This document shows, piece after piece, positions 1 through 8,267 of a stretch of DNA of 64,000 nt (within the stretch, counting starts at the first letter, position 1; each line of letters opens with the position of its first letter). Under the pieces are notes generated by a model, which saw nothing but the letters and a program-made list of their open reading frames with translations, did not search any database and was not told the origin of the DNA. The DNA comes from Mobiluncus porci (GTDB lineage: Bacteria > Actinomycetota > Actinomycetes > Actinomycetales > Actinomycetaceae): the NCBI RefSeq assembly GCF_009695935.1, contig NZ_VUMY01000012.1, positions 22,943 through 86,942 of the forward strand. Reading direction: 5' to 3'. Made by a program: the position numbers and the translations under genes.

Positions 1-999
1 GGGAGGAGCTACCTCGGGGATGGGACTGCCGTCGGGGTTTATCCGCGAGCGCACCACGGCGGGCTCATAGTAGTTCACTCCGTAGAAATCCAGGGGCGCT
101 TGGGCTCCCACGACCTCCGCGCGCATCTGGGCGGCAACCTCCGAACCGGCCTCGCTCTCTACCAAAGCGAGTAATTCTTCGGGATAGGCCCCGCGCAGCA
201 TCGCATCGGAGAAGAAGAGATTGTAGATGGCGTGATACAGCCCCGCCATCTGGATATCCATCGGATTGTTCGGGTCGCTCGGCATCACCGGACAGTGGTT
301 TGTTGCCGTCCCAATCGACTTCGCGCCGGCTTCCCGCAGGGCCCTTACTGCCGCACCGTGGGCGAGATTGAGAGCGTGGCCCACCCCGAGCGCCTCGTAG
401 CCCAGTGTTAGACCTGGAGCGTGGGTTCCGATAGCGTGGCCGAGCAGGGTGTGAACATTGGGTTCATTAATCGGAACCCAGTGAGTGACGCGGTCTCCAA
501 AGAGTTCGAAGGCAGCTACACTGTATTCCACAAACCGCACCACCGTGTCTGGATTAAGCCATCCGCCCGCATCTTGGAGCGCCTGGGGCAAATCCCAGTG
601 GTAGAGCGTCACCATCGGTCGGATTCCCGCCTCTACGAGCCCGTCGAAGATTCGGTTATAGAACTCCACACCTTGCGGATTCGGCCCACTTGCCAAGGTT
701 CCATCCGGGAAAAGACGCGTCCAAGACAGCGACAGGCGGTAGTCTTTCAAGCCGGCTTCACTCATCAAGGCTATATCTTCTTGCCAGTGATGATAGTGGT
801 CGGATGTCACGTCGCCGGTGGTGCCATCGATGATGGTTCCCGGGGTGTGGGCGAAAGTGTCCCAGATGCTCGAGCCGCGCCCTCCCTCGCCGGCACCCCC
901 CTCAATCTGATAGGACGCCGTAGAGGTGCCGAAAACAAAACTTGCGGGAAAAGCCAACTTTGAGGCTAAATCTTGAACATCATTGTGGAAGTTAGTCAT
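1..999 (-). CDS. Glycoside hydrolase family 1 (beta-glucosidase-like), partial
   Basis: Cytoplasmic family 1 glycosidase, most likely a beta-glucosidase, that hydrolyses beta-linked sugars. Reading the minus strand from the ATG at 999-997 gives 333 uninterrupted codons that run off the window start, so about the N-terminal two thirds of a roughly 450-residue protein is seen. Residues 21-35 (FVFGTSTASYQIEGG) are the family 1 N-terminal signature. N178-E179 in WVPINEP holds the acid/base glutamate, and VNYYEP lies at 308-313. The nucleophile glutamate (ENG motif) would lie beyond the edge. The substrate cannot be told from the sequence. The gene is divergent from the next one, with both promoters inside 1000-1161. 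Confidence 0.9.
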   Translation of the reverse strand, partial: MTNFHNDVQDLASKLAFPASFVFGTSTASYQIEGGAGEGGRGSSIWDTFAHTPGTIIDGTTGDVTSDHYHHWQEDIALMSEAGLKDYRLSLSWTRLFPDGTLASGPNPQGVEFYNRIFDGLVEAGIRPMVTLYHWDLPQALQDAGGWLNPDTVVRFVEYSVAAFELFGDRVTHWVPINEPNVHTLLGHAIGTHAPGLTLGYEALGVGHALNLAHGAAVRALREAGAKSIGTATNHCPVMPSDPNNPMDIQMAGLYHAIYNLFFSDAMLRGAYPEELLALVESEAGSEVAAQMRAEVVGAQAPLDFYGVNYYEPAVVRSRINPDGSPIPEVAPP

Positions 1000-1161
1000 G
1001 GTTTAAGTATAAGAGATGAACTGGCTGGGGGCTAGTGTCGGGAGAACAAAACGCTGACAAATCCGGGGGCGATTTCCTCGAGAAAAGTCACATGAACGGC
1101 GGTTACATCGCGCAAAGCGATTTCGATTTAACGACTAAGTTTTCAAAAGGAAAGGGACAAA

Positions 1162-2544
1162 ATGGCTCATTTTGATACGGCAATTATTGGTTGAGGCAAA
1201 AGCGGAAAGTCTCTGGTGCTGAAGCTGGCGGCCACTGGTCAGAAGGTTGTCTTGATTGAACGCTCCGCCAAGATGTATGGCGGGTCTTGCATCAACATTG
1301 CCTGCATCCCGACCAAGACCCTCATCACCAGCGCGCTGCGTCGTCACGAAGAGAACCCGGCCGCGGAGTATTTCCGCCAAGCCGTCAGGTGCCGCGACGA
1401 GTTTATTGCCAAATTGAACTCCGTCAACTATGGGATGCTAGAGGGAAAAATCACTTTGATCGATGGATTCGCCCGTTTCACCGCGCCCCACACTCTCGCA
1501 GTCACCCCGTCAGCGGGACGACCTAACGATGTCACCCTTGAGGGAGTCGACGGCGCAAAGGGCGAGGAATTTGGAATCACCGCGGACACGATAATTGTCA
1601 ACACCGGCACGACTCCGGCAAAGCCGGAGATCCCCGGGATCGATCTCGAAGGAGTCTACGATTCCACTACCATCCAGCACGTCGATCCCCTCCCGCAGAG
1701 CCTGCTCATTGTTGGAGCCAGTTTCGTGGGCCTCGAATTCGCCGCCATGTTCTCCGGCTTCGGCTCGGAAGTGACGGTGGTGAACCGTTCGGAGAGATTC
1801 CTGCCGCGAGTGGATGAGGACGTGGCTGGCTTGGTCCAGGAAGTCATGGAATCACAGGGCGTGCGTTTCCTGATGGGGCAAGACACCAAGTCAATCACTC
1901 GGAAAGGGAGTGAACTCGCAGTTCAGGTCGGAGCGGACGAGGTCTTCGCGGATGCGGTATTGGTGGCTGCTGGTCGTACTCCTGCCACCGCCGGGCTCGG
2001 CCTCGAGGCTGCGGGGGTGGAACTGGATGACCGAGGATTCATCAAAGTGGATGAGAAACTCCGTACCAGCGTGGAGGGAATCTATGCGGTTGGAGACATC
2101 AACGGCGGGCCGCAGTTTACCTATATCTCCTTTGATGACAACCGCGTCTTGGAAAGCACCCTGCTCAAGAAAGGCAACCGCACGACTGCTGACCGCGTGG
2201 CGGTGCCGAACACGACTTTCCTCGACCCGCCGCTGGCAATGGTCGGTTTGACCGAGGCACAAGCCCGAGAAACCGGAAGGGAGATTCGCGTCCTCGCCAA
2301 GAAAATCGCGGAGATTCCGGTGATGCCACGGCCAAAGATTCTCGGCAAACCGCAGGGGATGGCGAAAGTCATTGTTGACGCCACGAGCGATGAAATTCTC
2401 GGCGCCGCGCTTTACTGCGTGGACTCCCAAGAACTCATTAACCTGGTGGCCCAAACCATGAGATTGGGAGGAACTTGGTCTAGTTTGCGCGACGGAATCT
2501 GGACCCACCCCGCTTCGACGGAGGTCTTTAACGGGCTCGTCTGA
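1162..2544 (+). pseudogene. RclA/MerA-like FAD disulfide reductase with in-frame TGA
   Basis: Class I pyridine-nucleotide disulfide oxidoreductase, resembling the RclA (hypothiocyanous acid reductase) group. The natural start is the ATG at 1162, behind AAAGGAAAGGGA. The frame reads MAHFDTAIIG, then TGA at 1192-1194, then GKSGKSLVLKLAATG. The stop therefore sits inside the FAD-binding GxGxxG loop, where relatives usually have Trp or Phe; one base change (TGG to TGA) explains it. All else is intact: the redox pair C43/C48 in GGSCINIACIPTKT, the NAD Rossmann motif IVGASFVGLEFA, the FAD motif GIYAVGDINGG and the C-terminal HPASTEVF. Restarting at the GTG at 1216 would drop the FAD motif. It could be a recent pseudogene, a sequencing error or read-through. 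TGA ends other genes here, so recoding is unlikely. Confidence 0.75.
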
Positions 2545-2696
2545 GTTGCCTGGTCCACCGCTAAGTTTGGGGAAATTTACCTGGATTTGATAAAACGGAA
2601 GGGTAAGGGGAGCCTGACTGGGTTTTTATAAAGAGAGTGAGAAGGCCCGGATTCCCTGAGAGATTCAGGCTGAAAACACGCGAAAGTGGCGGAAGA

Positions 2697-3878
2697 ATGC
2701 GCAAAATGTTTATACTTTACGGCCCGCAAGGATCCGGGAAAACCACCTTTGTGCAAGAAAACCAGCTCGCGGAGTTCTCAGTCAGCGCCGACGAAATTCG
2801 GCGCCTCTTTTCCCGCTATATTCCCGCTACCGATGGCGGGCAGGTTTTGATTGCTGGAGAACACTTGCAGCGTCTGGCTCGCCGCATCGTTTCCGAACAG
2901 GCCGATAACCTCATGTTTTTGGGCTCACCCGTTATCATCGATGCGGTCAACGCCTCGGAACGGTCCCGCGCGGGGTGGCATGCCTTGGCTGATTCTCACG
3001 GCTACGACGTCCTCGCAGTGGATTTTACCCAGGTCAGCCGTGAGGAACTCATTTCTCGAAACGACAGGCGCGGCGGGGATAAAATCCCCGACATTGAGTC
3101 ATTCTTGGACCGTTTCGCTTCTGTACCTCCGCCGCAAACCATCACTCCATCTCAGATGTTGGATTGTTTCAAAACTTTCCAGATTGACCTCGGGAATCGT
3201 CCGGTGGTGGTTGTGGGTGACGTCCAGTCTTGTGGGGAGGCCTTGGGGAAGGCCGTGGAGGAGCTGGGGACTCCCGACACGAAGTGGGTCTTTGTCGGCG
3301 ATCTCTTTGACCGCGGACCCGACGCCGGAAAAGTGTGGCGCTTGCTCAAAACCCTTGACGCCGTGGTTGTGACCGGAAACCACGAGAAGTCCTTGTTGAA
3401 TGCGCTAAAGGGTCGCGGCACCAAAACCGCCACCGATGTCACTATGAAACAGCTCCTCACCGCCGGAGCGACCCGCCCCCAGCTAGAAGACTGGTATCGA
3501 TCGACAGTGCCTTTCTATGACTTCAAGACCGCGGGTAAAGAATTTTTTGTCTCCCACGGTGGGGTTCTGCCCTCCACAATTCGTGAGATTCGCGAAACCG
3601 GACGCTGTGACTTGCCCGATGATTACTTTATTTTTGGGGTGGGGACCAGAGCAAACACCTATCGGCGTCGCTATGAGTTCCGGAATTTCGAGGAGATGGG
3701 GGATTCGGAGTTGGTACAGCTTCACGGACACCGCAACGAGGGACGGGAGAATTTCGTCCTGCCCGGGGTGATTGACCTGGAATCAGGGGTCGAAAAGGAC
3801 GGCTGGCTGTCGGTTTATGCTATCGACGGGACGAGCGGCCAAGGAGAAATCCGCAAATATCGCGAGAGGGCATCTTGA
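2697..3878 (+). CDS. Polynucleotide kinase-phosphatase-like protein (P-loop kinase + metallophosphoesterase)
   Basis: Two-domain protein of 393 residues resembling the kinase and phosphatase halves of bacterial Pnkp RNA-repair enzymes. The N-terminal domain has a Walker A loop GPQGSGKTT at 9-17, suited to phosphoryl transfer from NTP. The C-terminal domain is a PP2A/ApaH-type metallophosphatase: G174-D175 (GDVQSCG), G201-D202 (GDLFDRGPD), G227-NHE and later HGG and HGH. The ligase domain of clostridial Pnkp is absent, as is a Hen1 partner. I chose the ATG at 2697 because GGCGGAAG precedes it and residues begin right at the first beta strand; a GTG at 2637 would add 20 residues. A nucleic-acid end-healing role is inferred from domain order. 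A nucleotide phosphatase with a fused kinase is the alternative. Confidence 0.75.
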   Translation: MRKMFILYGPQGSGKTTFVQENQLAEFSVSADEIRRLFSRYIPATDGGQVLIAGEHLQRLARRIVSEQADNLMFLGSPVIIDAVNASERSRAGWHALADSHGYDVLAVDFTQVSREELISRNDRRGGDKIPDIESFLDRFASVPPPQTITPSQMLDCFKTFQIDLGNRPVVVVGDVQSCGEALGKAVEELGTPDTKWVFVGDLFDRGPDAGKVWRLLKTLDAVVVTGNHEKSLLNALKGRGTKTATDVTMKQLLTAGATRPQLEDWYRSTVPFYDFKTAGKEFFVSHGGVLPSTIREIRETGRCDLPDDYFIFGVGTRANTYRRRYEFRNFEEMGDSELVQLHGHRNEGRENFVLPGVIDLESGVEKDGWLSVYAIDGTSGQGEIRKYRERAS

Positions 3879-3895
3879 GTCTTGCGCCTAACTCA

Positions 3896-3945
3896 TACTT
3901 TTTTTGAATTTATTGCCTTATAAGGCAATAAATTCAAAAAAAGTA
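3896..3945. terminator. 50-bp perfect palindrome between convergent genes
   Basis: Positions 3896-3920 are the exact reverse complement of 3921-3945, centred on GCCTTA/TAAGGC. Each arm includes TTTATTGCC and a run of seven T (or A). It lies between the end of the kinase-phosphatase gene and the end of the LCP gene on the other strand. The symmetric stem with A-tract and U-tract on both strands fits a bidirectional Rho-independent terminator, though it is AT-rich and unusually long. Confidence 0.65.
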
Positions 3946-3972
3946 GTTTTTATGTCGACAACAACTCAAAAA

Positions 3973-5223
3973 TTAGCTCGGTTGAGTCTGGAAATCCGAG
4001 GGAGTGAGAGTTCCTTCGCGGAGAGCGGCGAAAAAGCCCTCAATTTTGTCGGGATCCAAAAGCACCGTGGATCCCACCCCGTGGCCGGGATTGTAGCCCA
4101 GCGAAGAAATCGGGGGTACCCCCTGGAGCCCGTCGGAGGAGGCCTGGCGCATCGCCAAAACCAACTTTGCGATGTCTAATGCTTTCATATCTCGGTCCAC
4201 CGTTAGAGCACTCGAACCGGCGTCGGCCAGCGCCACCTGCTTCGGCGGAGACAGGATGACATCGGGGCTGAGGGACTTGCGGAGGACCTGGGAAATCACC
4301 AGGCGCTGGCGGTCGGTGCGGCCGATGTCGCCGCGTGGATCAGCGTAGCGCATCCGCGAAAACAGCAGCGCGGCGTTGCCATCAACGTCATGGCAACCGG
4401 CCTCCCAGCCGAAACCGGTCATCCGGTCGTGGAAAGTCTGGTCCCAGCAGAGATTAATACCACCCAAACCGTCTACAATCTCGGAAACACCGCTCATGCC
4501 GACTTGCACGTAGTGATCCACCGTGAGACCCGTCAGTCCCTCCACACTCTGGACTAGAAGCGTGGGGCCGCCCCAAGAGAAGGCTGCGTTTAATTTCGCG
4601 GCTCCTTTGCCGGGAATCTGGGTGTAGGTGTCGCGGGGGAGCGACACCACTGCGGCTTTCCCGTTTGCGGCTTGGTGAACCAGAATAATCGAATCCGATC
4701 GCTGGCCCTCGGTGCCATCATTTACGAGGCCCTCGCGGGAATCGGAACCGGCAATAAGCCAAGTGGTTCCCGGGGTGTTGGCTGCGCCGCTGAGGGCATC
4801 AACCCGTCCGATTTGGTTATCGACCCTGGCCACCAAGAACAGTCCCCAAAACACAATGACCAGCGCTGCGACCAGGATGACGAACAGCAAAATCAGGAAA
4901 AATCGGCGTACCGGATGACGGGTTCGAATCCGCCCAAGCTTGGCGGGGGGAATCGAGGGGTTTACTTCTTGGGGGTGCGCCGGTGGGGTGGTGTTCTGGT
5001 GGGGAGAATACGCCGGTGGGGTGGCGCTTTGGTGAGGGTACGTCGGCGGGAGGGAGGCCTCTGGTGAGGAGCCGCCAACCGGCGTCACCGGCAGGTACTT
5101 GGTCTCACCGGCGGGCCTTTGCTGAGCATTCCCAACGGTGATAGCCGTTTTTGCCCCCGGGCGTGCCCCCTCGGCCTCGCGTGGCGAAGCAGAAGCAGGA
5201 GGAAAAGACGGGGGCAAACCCAT
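3973..5223 (-). CDS. LCP (LytR-CpsA-Psr) family ligase
   Basis: Membrane-anchored LCP phosphotransferase of 416 residues, a family that attaches teichoic acid or polysaccharide from an undecaprenyl carrier to peptidoglycan. A Pro/Thr-rich cytoplasmic N-terminus (about 1-100) precedes one membrane segment (RRFFLILLFVILVAALVIVF, around 105-130) and the extracellular LCP domain. Visible LCP motifs are IAGSDSREG, RSDSIILVH, SLPRDTY, AKLNAAFSWGG and DGLGGINLCW. Two cysteines late in the domain (LCWDQ and EAGCHD) could form a disulfide. Its ATG shares one base with the TAA of the upstream LCP gene (TAATG), so the two are translationally coupled. Polymer specificity is unknown; the neighbouring glycan genes make a rhamnose-containing wall polymer a reasonable guess. 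Confidence 0.9.
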   Translation of the reverse strand: MGLPPSFPPASASPREAEGARPGAKTAITVGNAQQRPAGETKYLPVTPVGGSSPEASLPPTYPHQSATPPAYSPHQNTTPPAHPQEVNPSIPPAKLGRIRTRHPVRRFFLILLFVILVAALVIVFWGLFLVARVDNQIGRVDALSGAANTPGTTWLIAGSDSREGLVNDGTEGQRSDSIILVHQAANGKAAVVSLPRDTYTQIPGKGAAKLNAAFSWGGPTLLVQSVEGLTGLTVDHYVQVGMSGVSEIVDGLGGINLCWDQTFHDRMTGFGWEAGCHDVDGNAALLFSRMRYADPRGDIGRTDRQRLVISQVLRKSLSPDVILSPPKQVALADAGSSALTVDRDMKALDIAKLVLAMRQASSDGLQGVPPISSLGYNPGHGVGSTVLLDPDKIEGFFAALREGTLTPSDFQTQPS

Positions 5224-6461
5224 TAGCCAACGCTCCCGTTTCTAGTTGGCAGATTGCTCGAGGTGCTGTTGGAGCCGTTCAATTCTCCGGTGGAACCGCT
5301 GCCCACGTTGCCGACGCTATCGGGATTCGCCGTATTGGTAGTTTCCGGAGTCGGCTCAACCTTGTTGCCGTCTAAATCCTGGTACGGGAAAGTCGTCGGA
5401 ATCGGTTCATCAAGTCGCAGGGCATCAAACAGTTCAGAGGCATTGTCCGCCACTGCCACTCGAGCTGGATCGGGGGCGTATTCCTCGAAGGGGAGGGTGT
5501 AGAACCGGATATGGGAAGGCTCCAATTTGGAAAGGGAGAGCGCAAGCCCGCCGATGTTCGTGGCTGAACCAAAGGTCTGGGAAGTTGTCAAAGACTTCAT
5601 TCCGGCTTTCAAAAAGGCATAGAGAGAAGGCAAATCCGTGAGAAAGTTGCGGCTCTTGGCTTCTTTCATCATGGCGCCAATGAGCTGTTGCTGACGTCCG
5701 ATGCGAGAAATATCTGAGCCATCGCCGAGACTCTTGCGGGCGCGAGCGTAGGCCAAGGCCTGAGTGGGGTCAAGGTTTTGGCAGCCCGCATCGAGATAGA
5801 GTCCGGCGGTAACATCCTTTACCGGTTCATCGAAACACATCGGCACCCCGCCGAGTGCCGCCACCATGTCTTGGAATCCATCAAAGTCCACCACCACGAA
5901 CTCGTCGATGTAAATCCCCGTAAGGTCTTCAACCGTTTTCAGGGTGCAGGCGGTGGCGGGAGCAACATACTTGTCCTCGCTCAAAAGAGCGAAAACGGAG
6001 TTGAACTGGATTTTTCCCCGAGAAGCGGGCTCGTCAGTGCCGTTTTGACGGGTGCATTCGGGGCGATCCACCATCAGGTCTCGAGGAATCGACATGACTT
6101 CAATGCGTTTACGGTCGGCGCTGATATGGGCCAGGAGCGTCGTATCAGCGCGCATTCCGGTGACGAGTTGACCGGTTTCGTCGTATTCCTTTTTCGCGCG
6201 ATAATCCGAACCGATGACGAGAATATTGAGATCTCGATTAGCAAAACTGTCTTCGGGATTCTTCGGTTTTTCCTGGTGTTTTCCTCCGAGCAGGGCAGAA
6301 ATGTCGGTCTTATTTGTCCAAGACGACACGTCTGCGATCACCAAGGAAGCAAAAGATACTCCGAAAACTGCGAGAAAAACCACGATTGTGGCGATAATCC
6401 TCCCGGCGCGGTGGCGGCGAGGTAGACTCGCTGCGTGGCTGGCGAGAGGATGTCGGTTCAT
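5223..6461 (-). CDS. LCP (LytR-CpsA-Psr) family ligase
   Basis: Second LCP phosphotransferase, 412 residues from the ATG at 6461; a GTG two codons upstream at 6467 is equally possible. A basic N-terminus (RRHRAGR) leads into one membrane helix (about 22-44), then the LCP domain with LVIGSDYR, MRADTTLLAHIS, SIPRDLM, GKIQFNSVFAL, GGVPMCFDEP and ALAYARARKS. The C-terminal tail after about 365 is Asn/Ser/Thr/Gly-rich and looks disordered. It is first gene of a two-LCP operon and is divergent from the rhamnosyltransferase-like gene at 6577, sharing the 115-bp intergenic region. It acts outside the membrane on lipid-linked polymer. Paralogous pairs of LCP genes are common in actinobacteria and often overlap in function. 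Confidence 0.9.
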   Translation of the reverse strand: MNRHPLASHAASLPRRHRAGRIIATIVVFLAVFGVSFASLVIADVSSWTNKTDISALLGGKHQEKPKNPEDSFANRDLNILVIGSDYRAKKEYDETGQLVTGMRADTTLLAHISADRKRIEVMSIPRDLMVDRPECTRQNGTDEPASRGKIQFNSVFALLSEDKYVAPATACTLKTVEDLTGIYIDEFVVVDFDGFQDMVAALGGVPMCFDEPVKDVTAGLYLDAGCQNLDPTQALAYARARKSLGDGSDISRIGRQQQLIGAMMKEAKSRNFLTDLPSLYAFLKAGMKSLTTSQTFGSATNIGGLALSLSKLEPSHIRFYTLPFEEYAPDPARVAVADNASELFDALRLDEPIPTTFPYQDLDGNKVEPTPETTNTANPDSVGNVGSGSTGELNGSNSTSSNLPTRNGSVG

Positions 6462-6576
6462 AATCACTTCGTCATTGTAAACTTATTGAGTGCCAATTGC
6501 CGGTTGGGGTGACCTGACACGGCGCATTTGCTGAATTTTTTTAGCCCACAAGTAGGGGAACGGAGACGGATAGCCC

Positions 6577-7491
6577 ATGACTGAAAGCGCTGCCCCTCCC
6601 CAGATTCGCGTGGTGACGGTGTCTTATCAATCTTCCGATGGGGTGCGGCAGTTGCTGGAGAGTCTGCGCGGGGCTACGAATCGCCCTTTGCAAGCCGTAG
6701 TGGTTGATAACGCGGAGGCTCCAGACGTAGCGTTACAAAAGATTTGTGAGAAACACGGCGCGGACTACATTTCTAGACCCGATAACCCCGGATTCGGGGT
6801 GTCTTCTAATCTGGGGGCGCGAGGGGCGGAGCCTTGGGTGGTGATGGCGAATCCGGATTTACAGTTCACGCCCGCTTCCCTGGACGCGCTGATTGACGCG
6901 GCCGAGACTCATCCTCAGGCGGCGATAGTGGGGCCGGCGCTGGTTGACGGCAGCGGAAATCGCTATCCGACGGGACGTTCCTTCCCCTATTTTTCAATCG
7001 GTATCGGCCACGCACTCTTCGCCCGGATTTGGCCGGAGAATCCCTGGACAGCACGCTATTGGGGGAGTGCCTGGAGAGGACAAGGAGACACAGAAGTGGA
7101 CTGGCTTTCCGGGGCCTGCCTCGTGGTGCGGCGCGAGGACTGGGAAGCGATGGGCGGTTTCGATGAGCGCTTCTTTATGTATTTTGAGGACGCCGACTTG
7201 GGGCTGAAAGCGCGGCGGAAACTCGGGAAGACTTCGCTTCTGGTCGCAGGTGTCGAGGTGATTCATCAACAAGGTGCCTCCACGGGAAACCTCACCGCCG
7301 GCACCGCCGCCCCCGCTGGCACCTCCGCCTCCGCTGGCTCCAAACTGAATACCCGCGTCCTGCGGGCTCACCACGAATCCGCTTCTCTATTCCTCCGCCA
7401 TCTCTATCCCCAACCCCACTGGCGACCCATCCTTGCCCTCATCAACCTCGGCCTGCAACTCCGCCTCTACCTGCTCCTTCGCCATAACTAG
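6577..7491 (+). CDS. GT2 glycosyltransferase, WbbL-like (probable rhamnosyltransferase)
   Basis: Inverting family 2 glycosyltransferase of 304 residues resembling WbbL, which moves rhamnose from dTDP-rhamnose to a lipid-linked acceptor in the cytoplasm. The nucleotide-sugar fold begins at VVTVSYQSS (12-20). NPGFGVSSN is at 70-78, the metal site is the NPD variant of DxD at 92-94, and the acceptor loop reads DWLSGACLVVRR then GGFDERFFMYFEDADLG. A Gly/Ala/Thr-rich linker (near 245-260) interrupts the C-terminus and looks like low-complexity insertion. Start ATG at 6577 follows GGGGAACGGAGACGG. It lies beside the LCP operon, the same neighbourhood as wbbL, rmlD and cpsA in mycobacteria. Rhamnose as donor is inferred from family likeness and the complete Rml set in the window. 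Confidence 0.8.
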   Translation: MTESAAPPQIRVVTVSYQSSDGVRQLLESLRGATNRPLQAVVVDNAEAPDVALQKICEKHGADYISRPDNPGFGVSSNLGARGAEPWVVMANPDLQFTPASLDALIDAAETHPQAAIVGPALVDGSGNRYPTGRSFPYFSIGIGHALFARIWPENPWTARYWGSAWRGQGDTEVDWLSGACLVVRREDWEAMGGFDERFFMYFEDADLGLKARRKLGKTSLLVAGVEVIHQQGASTGNLTAGTAAPAGTSASAGSKLNTRVLRAHHESASLFLRHLYPQPHWRPILALINLGLQLRLYLLLRHN

Positions 7492-7518
7492 AACGTCCCT
7501 CTCGGTTTTTTATGTGCT

Positions 7519-7804
7519 TCGGAGCCGCTTGGGTCTCGGCGTGGTAGTTCGTGCTTGCGTAGCACTCGTGCGCGGGTTACGTAACGTGACCACTCAGTAG
7601 GGCTCAAGGAGCGGTAATGCGAAACCCGCAGCGGGACTGAAGGGTGAGAAACTGCTACACAGTAGCAGTTTCGAGGGGATACTTCCCCTTCCGTCCCGCT
7701 AGGGTTCGCGTCCGCTCCGAAGAGCCCGACCAAAAGAACCACCAGTGCCTCACCCAAGTGCACGTCGAGCACAATGCCGAGCGGTTGTCCCCAAGAGGCT
7801 CAGA
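7519..7804 (+). ncRNA. Candidate structured RNA of about 285 nt (strand uncertain)
   Basis: The 365-bp gap between convergent genes holds no credible ORF but folds into a closed structure. Closing helix: GAGCC 7522-7526 with GGCTC 7797-7801, CTTGGG 7528-7533 with CCCAAG 7790-7795, CTCGGC 7535-7540 with GCCGAG 7776-7781. Side hairpins: GTGCT/AGCAC 7551-7565 and GGTTACG/CGTGACC 7575-7591. Long central rod: GGGCTC 7600-7605 with GAGCCC 7722-7727, GGAGCGG 7608-7614 with CCGCTCC 7712-7718, a bulged GCGAAACCC/GGGTTCGC, GCGGGAC 7631-7637 with GTCCCGC 7693-7699, and an 11-bp tip GAAACTGCTAC/GTAGCAGTTTC (7648-7672) with loop ACA. A G-U pair at 7578/7588 slightly favours the plus strand. It lacks the signature motifs of RNase P, tmRNA and SRP RNA. 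Neither end has a U-tract. Confidence 0.45.
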
Positions 7805-7856
7805 AACCCACTAACAGAACAGAAAACCTACCGCGCAGAGGTGACGTCCAAGGAAG

Positions 7857-8267
7857 CTAGTCTTCGGAGGGCTTTTCGGGGTTGGCAAGGGCGACCTGAC
7901 GGGTGAGCTCGGTGAGGCGAGCCTGGACGGCGATATTGTAACGCCACTGGACGAGCCAAGTCGCCAATACCACCACCACCAGCGCATAGAGCAGCAAATC
8001 AGTCCCGCGCCCAACCCCGAGAAACCGCGCCACGGCGGAAATCACCGGCGGATAGATAATGGCAATCGCGGCACCGATTGCAAACAGGAGGGCGAGGATT
8101 CGGCGCATCGCCAAGTTGCGAGCTCCCTTGAGCCGCGAGACATAGATGAGCCCGAAAACCACCGCCAAAAGCAGGACGATTTTAATCCCCAGATGCGATG
8201 CCTCCGCCCAGCTCACTGCGGGAACAGGCACTAAGATCCCGAAAACATTCCCCGAAACCAAAGCCAT
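7857..8267 (-). CDS. DUF2304 family membrane protein
   Basis: Small membrane protein of 136 residues of the DUF2304 family. Three hydrophobic segments are visible (about 7-40, 55-78 and 87-108), followed by a charged, coiled-coil-like tail (RLTELTRQVALANPEK). Its ATG overlaps the stop of the upstream GT2 gene (TGATG), so the pair is translationally coupled. The same GT2-then-DUF2304 order recurs at 44405-45532, which argues that the two proteins work together, probably with the DUF2304 protein as membrane partner of a polyprenyl-phosphate sugar transferase. The function is not established for the family; this partnership is inference. Confidence 0.8.
   Translation of the reverse strand: MALVSGNVFGILVPVPAVSWAEASHLGIKIVLLLAVVFGLIYVSRLKGARNLAMRRILALLFAIGAAIAIIYPPVISAVARFLGVGRGTDLLLYALVVVVLATWLVQWRYNIAVQARLTELTRQVALANPEKPSED

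Noticed and set aside
421..963. 180-codon plus-strand ORF near the window start
   Set aside because: It is the antisense shadow of the GH1 gene, which has clear family motifs on the minus strand.
1192..1194. TGA read as Trp or selenocysteine
   Set aside because: Many genes here end in TGA, no SECIS-like hairpin was evident after the codon, and relatives have Trp or Phe rather than Cys at this place.
7488..7772. 94-codon minus-strand ORF in the gap after the WbbL-like gene
   Set aside because: No ribosome site, no recognisable protein features, and it lies over the strongly paired structure; better explained as chance frame in a structured RNA region.
7519..7804. RNase P RNA, tmRNA, SRP RNA or 6S RNA
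   Set aside because: The RNase P GAGGAAAGTCC block, the tmRNA tRNA-like ends and the SRP GGAAGCAGC tip are absent on both strands; the size and multi-branch layout do not fit 6S RNA well.
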